Shown: positions 6,015 through 10,858 of the stretch, piece after piece | How positions within the stretch are numbered: position 1 is the stretch's first letter | How the letters are laid out: every line of letters begins with the position of its first letter | Source of the DNA: Desulfobacteraceae bacterium | GTDB lineage: Bacteria; Desulfobacterota; Desulfobacteria; Desulfobacterales; SURF-15 | Direction of reading: 5' to 3' | DNA: 10,858 nt | Assembly (NCBI GenBank): GCA_003599475.1 | Contig: QZKK01000050.1 | Span: forward strand, 1 to 10,858 | Program-made: the position numbers and the translations under genes | Notes under the pieces: model-generated | Told to the model about the DNA's origin: nothing | Database searches by the model: none | Seen by the model: the letters and a program-made list of their open reading frames with translations, nothing else

Positions 6015-6524
6015 GTGCCAGAAGAAATTGAAAAAGATATCGATGAAGGGGAAGCACCGTCCCGGAAGTTTTCGAAGAAATGGATCCTGATCGGACTCGC
6101 CGTCCTGGTGATTGCCGGAGGCGGGTTTGCAGGATGGATCCTGATGGGAGGCGGCGCGGAAACTTCAGCCGAACCGGCTCCCGGTCCGGAAAAAACTCCG
6201 AAGGAGCCGATCGAAACCGGCGTGGGAAAAATCTTTTCCATGGATCCATTCGTTGTCAACCTCAACGAACCGGGCGGGAAGCGGTATCTGAAATCCAAAA
6301 TCGAACTGGAGTTTGCGGAAGAACTGCTTGCGAAGGAACTCGACTCCCGTCTGCCGCAGTTGAGGGATGTCATCCTGATCCATCTGAGCAGCAAGACCCT
6401 GGATGAAATCCAGGGGGTCGACGGCAAAATCGAACTCAAAAACGCTCTGGTCACCCGGATCAACCAGGTGCTGACGAAAGGGCAAATCCGAAACCTTTAC
6501 TTCACTCAATTTGTGATTCAGTAG
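6015..6524 (+). CDS. fliL: Flagellar basal body-associated protein FliL
   Basis: FliL is a single-pass inner-membrane protein whose periplasmic domain forms a ring around the stator and supports torque. The start is GTG at 6015, after a strong AGGAGG (6005-6010); no better start is in frame. The product is 169 residues: an acidic, Lys-containing cytoplasmic start, a membrane helix at about 23-46, a Pro/Glu-rich linker, then the FliL domain with FSMDPFVVNLNEPGGKRYLK and the terminal N-x-x-L-x-K-G-x-I-x-x-L-Y-F-T-x-F-V-I-Q pattern. fliM starts 6 bases after the stop. Confidence 0.95.
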   Translation: MPEEIEKDIDEGEAPSRKFSKKWILIGLAVLVIAGGGFAGWILMGGGAETSAEPAPGPEKTPKEPIETGVGKIFSMDPFVVNLNEPGGKRYLKSKIELEFAEELLAKELDSRLPQLRDVILIHLSSKTLDEIQGVDGKIELKNALVTRINQVLTKGQIRNLYFTQFVIQ

Positions 6525-6530
6525 AAGATC

Positions 6531-7529
6531 ATGAGCGATATACTATCCCAGGCGGAAGTCGACAGCCTGCTTTCAGGGCTCAGCGAGGGGAAGATCGACA
6601 CCGAAACCGATGTCGCTCCGGAGCCGGAAGAGATCCGATGCTATGACTTCAGCGGCCAGGAACGGGTCATCCGCGGGCGTATGCCGACCTTCGAAGTCAT
6701 CAACGAGCGGTTTACCCGGGAAATTCGCTCCAGTTTGACCCATCTGCTCCAAAGGACGGTCGACATCGCGGTGGAATCGATGGAGACATTGAAATTTTCG
6801 GAGTTCGGTCGATCGCTTCCGGTCCCCACCAGTCTCCACATCTTCCGGATGGAGCCGTTCCGCGGATTTGTCCTGCTGGTTTTGGAAAGCCAGCTCGTAT
6901 TCAGCCTGATCGATACTTTTTTCGGCGGACAGGGCACCGGGAATGCCAAGGTCGAGGGGCGGGAGTTTACGACCATCGAAGACGTCATGATCAAGAAAGT
7001 GGTGACGGCCTGCCTGAAGGGGCTCGAAACTGCATGGGCTCCGGTGGAGAGCATCGAGACGGTCTACGTCCGCTCCGAGGTCAACCCACAGTTTGCCACC
7101 ATCGTACCCGGATCGGATCTGGTCATCGTGGTCAAATTCAGCATCGAACTGGAGCAGAGCAGCGGCATCATCTCTCTTTGTATTCCCTATGCCATGATCG
7201 AGCCGATTCGCAACAAGCTGTCATCCGGGTTCCAGAGCGATGCCTTCGAGGTGGACCGCGCCTGGCAAAAACGGGTCAGGGAGATCATATTCGATTCCTG
7301 GGTCAATATCACGGTTCGGCTGGGGAATGCGGAGATCAGCGGAGAGCGGCTCATCCATTTGAAGCCCGGAGATGTCATACCGCTGAATCAGAACGCCTCC
7401 GAGGCGCTGGTGGGACTGGTCGAAGGGATTCCGAAACTGACGGGATTCGCCGGCATACGGAGGGGGGTTCAGGCATTTAAAATACAAAAACTCCATTCGA
7501 TTACGGAAGGTAACGATCATGGAAAATAA
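6531..7529 (+). CDS. fliM: Flagellar motor switch protein FliM
   Basis: FliM forms the wall of the cytoplasmic C-ring, binds phospho-CheY through its N-terminus and passes the signal to FliG. The 332-residue protein begins with MSDILSQAEVDSLLSGL, which contains the CheY-binding helix (L-S-Q-x-E-V-D-S-L-L). The middle domain carries the family pattern with FFGGQGTGN (about 130-138), the GGxG motif that contacts FliG. The last about 75 residues are the SpoA domain (V-N-I-T-V-R-L-G-N-A, then L-K-P-G-D-V-I-P-L-N) that pairs with FliN. It overlaps fliN by 11 bases. Length and all landmarks are normal. Confidence 0.97.
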   Translation: MSDILSQAEVDSLLSGLSEGKIDTETDVAPEPEEIRCYDFSGQERVIRGRMPTFEVINERFTREIRSSLTHLLQRTVDIAVESMETLKFSEFGRSLPVPTSLHIFRMEPFRGFVLLVLESQLVFSLIDTFFGGQGTGNAKVEGREFTTIEDVMIKKVVTACLKGLETAWAPVESIETVYVRSEVNPQFATIVPGSDLVIVVKFSIELEQSSGIISLCIPYAMIEPIRNKLSSGFQSDAFEVDRAWQKRVREIIFDSWVNITVRLGNAEISGERLIHLKPGDVIPLNQNASEALVGLVEGIPKLTGFAGIRRGVQAFKIQKLHSITEGNDHGK

Positions 7530-7857
7530 GGAACGCAAACCGGTGGCGGAGATTGCCGCAGAGCCTCAGAATGCCGCATCGGAAAACGATTCGGGAACTC
7601 GAGACATCGATTTCATCTTGGATATTCCGTTGGAGCTGTCCGTCGAACTCGGAAGGACCCGTATGCTGGTAAATGATCTTTTGCAGCTTGGCCAGGGCTC
7701 GATCGTCGAATTGAACAAGCTGGCCGGGGAGCCGCTGGAGATCTACATCAACCAGAAACTGGTGGCCCGCGGGGAGGCGGTTGTCGTCAATGAAAAATTC
7801 GGTGTTCGGTTGACCGATATCGTAAGCCCCATCGAACGGGTGAAAAGCCTTGGTTGA
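7519..7857 (+). CDS. fliN: Flagellar motor switch protein FliN
   Basis: FliN makes up most of the lower C-ring and is a docking site for the export apparatus. The 112-residue product has a variable N-terminus of about 30 residues, then a full SpoA domain: D-I-P-L-E-L-S-V-E-L-G-R-T, L-L-Q-L-G-Q-G-S-I-V-E-L, A-G-E-P-L-E-I-Y-I-N, V-A-R-G-E-A-V-V-V-N and F-G-V-R-L-T-D-I. This is the short FliN type rather than the long FliY type. The start ATG lies inside the end of fliM, with GGAAGGT (7503-7509) as ribosome site. Confidence 0.97.
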   Translation: MENKERKPVAEIAAEPQNAASENDSGTRDIDFILDIPLELSVELGRTRMLVNDLLQLGQGSIVELNKLAGEPLEIYINQKLVARGEAVVVNEKFGVRLTDIVSPIERVKSLG

Positions 7858-7952
7858 GTTCCGACCTGGCGGGAGATTCCAAAGCGAGTCCCAAGGCTCT
7901 GCGAAAAAAGAGATCCTCTCGCAAAGGCTTAAAGGACCGCAAGCGCGTCAAA

Positions 7953-7958
7953 GAGGAG
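7953..7958 (+). promoter_or_regulatory. Ribosome binding site that sets the fliO start
   Basis: GAGGAG sits 6 bases before the ATG at 7965. An in-frame TTG at 7854, overlapping the fliN stop, would add 37 residues of very basic sequence unlike FliO, so this site decides the start. Confidence 0.75.
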
Positions 7959-7964
7959 ATTCAT

Positions 7965-8510
7965 ATGAATCCGATGAGTGATCCGATTGCCCTGGCCGCC
8001 CCGGAACTGTGGGGATCGCTCCTGAGGAGTGTGGGCATGTTGAGTATCGTGCTGGGCCTGCTGGTGGCAACGCTCCTGCTGATCCGCCGATTTTTCTACA
8101 GGTCCGCAGGCGGCGCCGGCAAGGGGGTGATCCGGATGCTTGCCTCCTGTCCCGTGGCGCCCAAAGAACGTATTCTCCTGATCGAAGTGCTTGGAGAAAA
8201 ACTCCTTATCGGTGTATCTCCGCATGCCGTCAGCTATCTTGCAAAGATCGCAGGCGACTGTGCCCCACCCGATGCCGCCCCGGTTCGTTTTTTCCCGAGG
8301 GCGTTAAAAGAGGCGATCGCCGGAAGATTTCAGGGAAGCAAGTTAGAGTGTTCAGCGTTCAGTGTTCAGCGTTCAGGTTCTGCCCTCAACCCGAAACCTG
8401 AAACCCGCCTGCGCGGCCGAAGCCGCTCCACCGCGGCGAAGGCCCGAAACCTGAAACCCGAAAAAGCAAATTCCTATGCAATCGAGTTAGAAAAGGCCGA
8501 ATCCAGATGA
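7965..8510 (+). CDS. fliO: Flagellar export protein FliO with a repeat-encoded C-terminal tail
   Basis: FliO is a small membrane protein that helps FliP assemble in the export gate. From the ATG at 7965 the product is 181 residues: a short periplasmic start, one membrane helix at about 21-41 followed by RRFFYR, then the cytoplasmic FliO region with V-I-R-M-L-A-S-C-P-V-A-P-K-E-R-I-L-L-I-E-V-L-G-E-K-L-L-I-G-V-S (about 55-85). The conserved part ends near residue 125. Residues about 128-167 are encoded by heptamer arrays (8348-8375, 8384-8407, 8444-8464) and read as low-complexity sequence (AFSVQRSG, LNPKPETR, NLKPEK). The tail is therefore probably an acquired repeat insertion. The 107-base gap from fliN shows no heptamer array, only an 8-base inverted repeat (7846-7853 with 7891-7898). 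The stop overlaps the fliP start (ATGA). Confidence 0.88.
   Translation: MNPMSDPIALAAPELWGSLLRSVGMLSIVLGLLVATLLLIRRFFYRSAGGAGKGVIRMLASCPVAPKERILLIEVLGEKLLIGVSPHAVSYLAKIAGDCAPPDAAPVRFFPRALKEAIAGRFQGSKLECSAFSVQRSGSALNPKPETRLRGRSRSTAAKARNLKPEKANSYAIELEKAESR
8348..8375 (-). repeat. Inverted TGAACRC heptamer array inside fliO (4 units)
   Basis: On the + strand the units are GTGTTCA, GCGTTCA, GTGTTCA, GCGTTCA, the exact reverse complement of the family at 948-975. In this orientation no frame contains a stop, so fliO stays open through it. It encodes residues about 128-137. Confidence 0.92.
8384..8464 (+). repeat. Duplicated CCGAAAC/CTGAAAC heptamers in the 3' end of fliO
   Basis: The 18-mer CCCGAAACCTGAAACCCG occurs at 8390-8407 and 8443-8460, separated by 35 GC-rich bases with a CGCGG/CCGCG inverted pair. 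Each copy is built of 7-base units (CCTCAAC, CCGAAAC, CTGAAAC). The two copies are read in different frames within fliO, giving N-P-K-P-E-T and N-L-K-P-E-K. Each has only one TGA, out of frame, so the gene stays open. Confidence 0.88.
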
Positions 8511-9274
8511 TTCTTCGAAACCATCGCATCGGAGCCGCATCGATCCTTATCGGGGTCGTTTTATTTACGGCCTCCGTTGCCGCCGCCCCCCTGCCGATTC
8601 CATCGATCCAAATCGGCCTCGGCGATACCGACGAGCCCTCCGATATGGCGATGACGCTGCAGATCGTCGCCCTGTTGACGATCCTCACCCTGGCCCCTGC
8701 CATTTTGATCCTGATGACCTCCTTTACCCGACTGGTCATTGTGTTTCACTTCCTGCGCCAGGCCATCGGGCTGCAGCAGTCTCCGCCCAATCAGGTGCTG
8801 ATCGGGCTCGCCCTCTTTCTCACTTTCTTTATCATGTCTCCGGTCGGGCAGCATGTTTACAGTCAGGCCCTTCGACCCTACCTCGACAAAGAAGTCGCCT
8901 ATCAGGAAGCCTTCGACCGGGCGAAGGAGCCGATCAAAGCATTCATGCTCCGGAATACGCGGGAAAAGGACATCGCACTGTTTGTCAAAACCGCCCAGGT
9001 CGAACGGCCGCTCACGAAAGAATCGCTTCCGATGCTGGTTCTGATTCCGGCTTTCGTAATCAGCGAACTGAAGACAGCCTTCATCATCGGATTCGTGCTC
9101 TATGTCCCCTTTCTGGTCATCGACATGATCGTGGCCAGCGTTCTTTTGTCGATGGGCATGATGATGCTTCCCCCCGTTATGATATCGCTTCCTTTTAAAT
9201 TGATGCTTTTTGTCCTGGTGGACGGGTGGAACCTGATCGTCGGATCATTGGTGAACAGTTTCGGAGGCATTTGA
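8507..9274 (+). CDS. fliP: Flagellar type III export gate protein FliP
   Basis: FliP is the main pore subunit of the FliP5Q4R1 export gate in the basal-body membrane. The product is 255 residues. Residues 1-27 look like a cleavable signal peptide (R-N-H-R, a hydrophobic core, ending ASVAAA), as known for FliP. Family signatures are complete: LAPAILILMTSFTRLVIVFH (62-81) with FLRQAIGLQQSPPNQVLIGL next, and PAFVISELKTAFIIGF (181-196). The Met-rich loop MGMMML (216-221) matches the known methionine gasket of the pore. Its ATG overlaps the fliO stop and fliQ follows after 1 base, so the three genes are translationally coupled. Confidence 0.97.
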   Translation: MILRNHRIGAASILIGVVLFTASVAAAPLPIPSIQIGLGDTDEPSDMAMTLQIVALLTILTLAPAILILMTSFTRLVIVFHFLRQAIGLQQSPPNQVLIGLALFLTFFIMSPVGQHVYSQALRPYLDKEVAYQEAFDRAKEPIKAFMLRNTREKDIALFVKTAQVERPLTKESLPMLVLIPAFVISELKTAFIIGFVLYVPFLVIDMIVASVLLSMGMMMLPPVMISLPFKLMLFVLVDGWNLIVGSLVNSFGGI

Positions 9275-9275
9275 T

Positions 9276-9545
9276 ATGACACCCGAATTCGTCGTCAGTT
9301 TTGCCAAGGAAGCCATTCTTTTAACCATATTGGTTTCGATGCCGATGCTGGGGCTGGGACTGATCGTGGGGCTTGCAATCAGCATCTTTCAGGCAACCAC
9401 CTCCATTCAGGAGATGACATTGGCCTTCGTGCCGAAAATTCTCGCCGTATTCTTCGGGCTGCTCTACTTCGCGCCCTGGATGCTCGAAAAGATCATCGTA
9501 TACAGCGAAAGGATTTTCGTAAACCTCCCGGTCTACATCCGGTGA
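9276..9545 (+). CDS. fliQ: Flagellar export gate protein FliQ
   Basis: FliQ is a two-helix hairpin subunit of the FliPQR gate, packed around FliP and FliR. The 89-residue length is typical. Helix 1 spans about 14-36, then comes the conserved turn SIFQATTSIQEMTLAFVPKI (36-55), then helix 2 at about 55-77. GGAGG at 9263-9267, inside the end of fliP, serves as ribosome site. In contrast to this tight fliP/fliQ junction, fliR starts 218 bases further on. Confidence 0.96.
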   Translation: MTPEFVVSFAKEAILLTILVSMPMLGLGLIVGLAISIFQATTSIQEMTLAFVPKILAVFFGLLYFAPWMLEKIIVYSERIFVNLPVYIR

Positions 9546-9574
9546 GATGTCCGATTTTCAGATAAGCCCAGCCG

Positions 9575-9588
9575 TGCCGCTTTCGGCA
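9575..9588 (+). other. Small hairpin in the fliQ-fliR gap
   Basis: TGCCG, loop CTTT, CGGCA, followed by TTT. It is too short and its T-tract too brief to call a terminator with confidence, but it is the only stem-plus-T structure between motA and flhB. Confidence 0.3.
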
Positions 9589-9600
9589 TTTGATCGAAAC

Positions 9601-9638
9601 TGGAAACTGAACACTCCTGAACGCTGAACACTGAACAC
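9601..9638 (+). repeat. Heptamer tandem array, TGAACRC family (interrupted)
   Basis: Units TGGAAAC, TGAACAC, a 3-base interruption (TCC), then TGAACGC, TGAACAC, TGAACAC. Lies in the middle of the fliQ-fliR gap and puts TGA stops in all + frames. Confidence 0.88.
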
Positions 9639-9733
9639 GATATTGAAGTTTCATATAAGCGCCGCCGGGAACATGCTCCTTCAACTGACTGTGACTGTAC
9701 GGGAGCCTGTATCCGCCCGGAGCCAGATGATGA

Positions 9734-9765
9734 AAATCCAAAATCTGAAATCTGAAATCTGAAAT
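9734..9765 (+). repeat. Heptamer array AAATCTG running into the fliR start codon
   Basis: Units AAATCCA, AAATCTG, AAATCTG, AAATCTG, then a partial AAAT whose last two bases are the AT of the fliR ATG (9764-9766). The space where a Shine-Dalgarno sequence would lie consists of repeat with no GGAGG-like stretch. Confidence 0.9.
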
Positions 9766-10546
9766 GGAACTGCTGTCATTCAATGAAGATCAGCTCAAAG
9801 CCTTCTTTCTGGTTCTGATCCGGATCTCGGTTTTCATTTCCATGTTTCCCATCTTCAGCGCGAACGTGATCCCGGCCCCCGTCAAAGCCCTCTTCTCCCT
9901 GCTGCTTTCGATGGTGCTCTTCCCCCTGGTCGGAGTGGACACGGACCTTTTTCCCGAAAGCATCGTCTCATTTCTGCTGCTGATCGTTTCGGAGCTGATC
10001 GTCGGGCTCGTGCTGGGTCTGGCCGTCCAGCTTTTTTTTTCAGGGGTTCAACTGGCCGGCCAGATGATCGGATTCCAGATGGGTTTTGCGATCATCAATG
10101 TCATGGACCCGCAGGGCGGCAACCAGATTTCGATCATCGACCAGATCGGCTATTGGGTGGTTCTGGTCGTCTTCCTGGCTCTGGACGGACACCACACGAT
10201 GATCTGGGCGATAAAGGAAAGCTTTCATCTTGTCGACATCGGTACGATCTCTTTGAAGAGGGATTTTATCGCCTATTTCATCCATCTGTCATCGGGTCTC
10301 TTCGTCCTTTCCGTAAAGGTCGGATCGCCGGCCGTTGCGGCCCTGCTACTGACCAGTGCCGCTTTCGGCATCAGCGCCAAATTTGCGCCTCAGATGAACA
10401 TCCTGATTGCGGCCTTTCCGGTAAAAATCGTCATCGGGCTCATCTTTTTCGGCCTGTCCCTTGAAATCATCGCAGGGGCGACGGAAACCTATCTGGGTTC
10501 GCTGAGGCTTCTTTTTCGAACCCTTCTCACCTGGCTGGGGGGCTGA
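9764..10546 (+). CDS. fliR: Flagellar export gate protein FliR
   Basis: FliR is the single-copy subunit that completes the helical FliP-FliQ-FliR export gate and connects it to FlhB. The 260-residue product has several hydrophobic helices and the family patterns: L-V-L-I-R-I-S-V-F-I-S-M-F-P-I-F near 17-32, V-I-P-A-P-V-K-A-L-F-S-L-L-L-S at about 36-50, GLVLGLAVQLFFSGVQLAGQ (81-100), MDPQGG, and A-P-Q-M-N-I-L-I-A-A-F-P-V-K-I-V-I-G near 207-224. The start at 9764 is the only reasonable one: an in-frame stop lies 18 bases upstream and the next Met (residue 27) is inside the first helix. No ribosome site is visible because a heptamer array abuts the ATG. flhB starts 5 bases after the stop. Confidence 0.96.
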   Translation: MELLSFNEDQLKAFFLVLIRISVFISMFPIFSANVIPAPVKALFSLLLSMVLFPLVGVDTDLFPESIVSFLLLIVSELIVGLVLGLAVQLFFSGVQLAGQMIGFQMGFAIINVMDPQGGNQISIIDQIGYWVVLVVFLALDGHHTMIWAIKESFHLVDIGTISLKRDFIAYFIHLSSGLFVLSVKVGSPAVAALLLTSAAFGISAKFAPQMNILIAAFPVKIVIGLIFFGLSLEIIAGATETYLGSLRLLFRTLLTWLGG

Positions 10547-10551
10547 CTGCA

Positions 10552-10858
10552 GTGCCGGAGGAGAGCCTACAGGAAAAGACGGAAAGAGCGACCCCGCGGA
10601 AGCGCCAAAAGGCCCGTGAAGAGGGGCAGGTGGCAAGGAGTGTCGAGCTGCCGTCTGTGGTCGTATTGCTCACCGGCATCGTATTGCTGCGAATGATCAG
10701 CCCCATGCTCGGCCGCCAGGCGGACGAATTGCTGCGGAGCAGCTTGTCGTTTAACGATATTCCAAACTTTACTCTTGAGTACTGCATGCAGTTGATGGAG
10801 CAGATGGCGAAAAGATACCTGCTCATGGTCTTGCCGGTAATGGGAGCCGTTCTGATTT
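10552..10858 (+). CDS. flhB: Flagellar export switch protein FlhB, N-terminal part (cut by window edge)
   Basis: FlhB sits beside the FliPQR gate and, after self-cleavage of its C-terminal domain, changes export specificity in response to FliK. Only the first 102 codons are present. The start is GTG at 10552; the frame opens with PEESLQEKTERATPRKRQKA and continues R-E-E-G-Q-V-A-R-S-V-E-L, the standard FlhB N-terminal signature (E-K-T-E-x-x-T-P-K/R-x-x-x-x-A-R-E-x-G-Q-V-A-x-S). The first membrane helix follows (V-V-V-L-L-T-G-I-V-L-L). The conserved signature begins immediately after the GTG, which supports the start. The NPTH cleavage site lies beyond the window. Confidence 0.95.
   Translation, partial: MPEESLQEKTERATPRKRQKAREEGQVARSVELPSVVVLLTGIVLLRMISPMLGRQADELLRSSLSFNDIPNFTLEYCMQLMEQMAKRYLLMVLPVMGAVLI

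Noticed and set aside
5125..6249. 374-codon open frame on the minus strand
   Set aside because: It is antisense to motB2 and fliL, has no recognisable domain, and is kept open at both ends by stop-free inverted heptamer repeats.
7846..7898. Inverted repeat AGCCTTGG / CCAAGGCT around the fliN stop
   Set aside because: Only 8 bases with a 37-base spacer and no T-tract; probably too weak to be a terminator and possibly chance.
7854..7964. TTG start for fliO at 7854, overlapping the fliN stop
   Set aside because: It would add 37 very basic residues not typical of FliO, and a good GAGGAG ribosome site precedes the ATG at 7965.

Overview
The window is one flagellar gene cluster with every gene on the + strand: the C-terminal part of fliK, then flgD, flgE, motA, two consecutive motB-type genes, fliL, fliM, fliN, fliO, fliP, fliQ, fliR and the start of flhB. 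The gene order, the PomA-like MotA, a sigma-54 promoter and the dispersed heptamer repeats suggest a motile member of the Desulfobacterota (former Deltaproteobacteria). That placement is inference from gene content; there is no rRNA or other marker here.

Layout. 1-922: fliK (hook-length ruler, cut by the left edge). 997-1677: flgD (hook cap). 1794-3257: flgE (hook). 3258-3559: 302 bases with no gene, holding a terminator-like stem, a near-consensus sigma-54 promoter (3435-3450), a hairpin at the predicted 5' end of the transcript, and a GATC-rich pentamer array. 3560-5925: stator genes motA, motB1 and motB2. 6015-7857: fliL, fliM and fliN (stator-associated protein and C-ring). 7965-10858: the type III export gate and its switch, fliO, fliP, fliQ, fliR and flhB. 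The hook genes appear to form one transcription unit, and motA to flhB a second one started from the sigma-54 promoter.

The most unusual content lies between the genes. Where neighbouring genes are more than about 70 bases apart, the gap usually holds a short tandem array. Most arrays have a period of exactly 7 bases, in several sequence families: TGAACRC, GGGTTRC, AATGTCC, CTGAAAC/CCGAAAC and AAATCTG. There is also one period-13 array before flgE and one period-5 array before motA. Tightly packed junctions (motA/motB1, fliL/fliM, fliM/fliN, fliO/fliP, fliP/fliQ, fliR/flhB) have none. One array lies inside the 3' end of fliO, in the inverted, stop-free orientation, and seems to have created a repeat-encoded C-terminal tail. 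Another runs directly into the fliR start codon and leaves it without a visible Shine-Dalgarno sequence. A third is a strong G-quadruplex candidate between the two motB genes.

The second notable point is the doubled motB. MotB2 has the normal membrane aspartate (Asp25). MotB1, next to motA, most likely has serine (Ser23) at that position but keeps its peptidoglycan-binding domain. This raises the possibility of a mixed stator with a single ion-binding aspartate.
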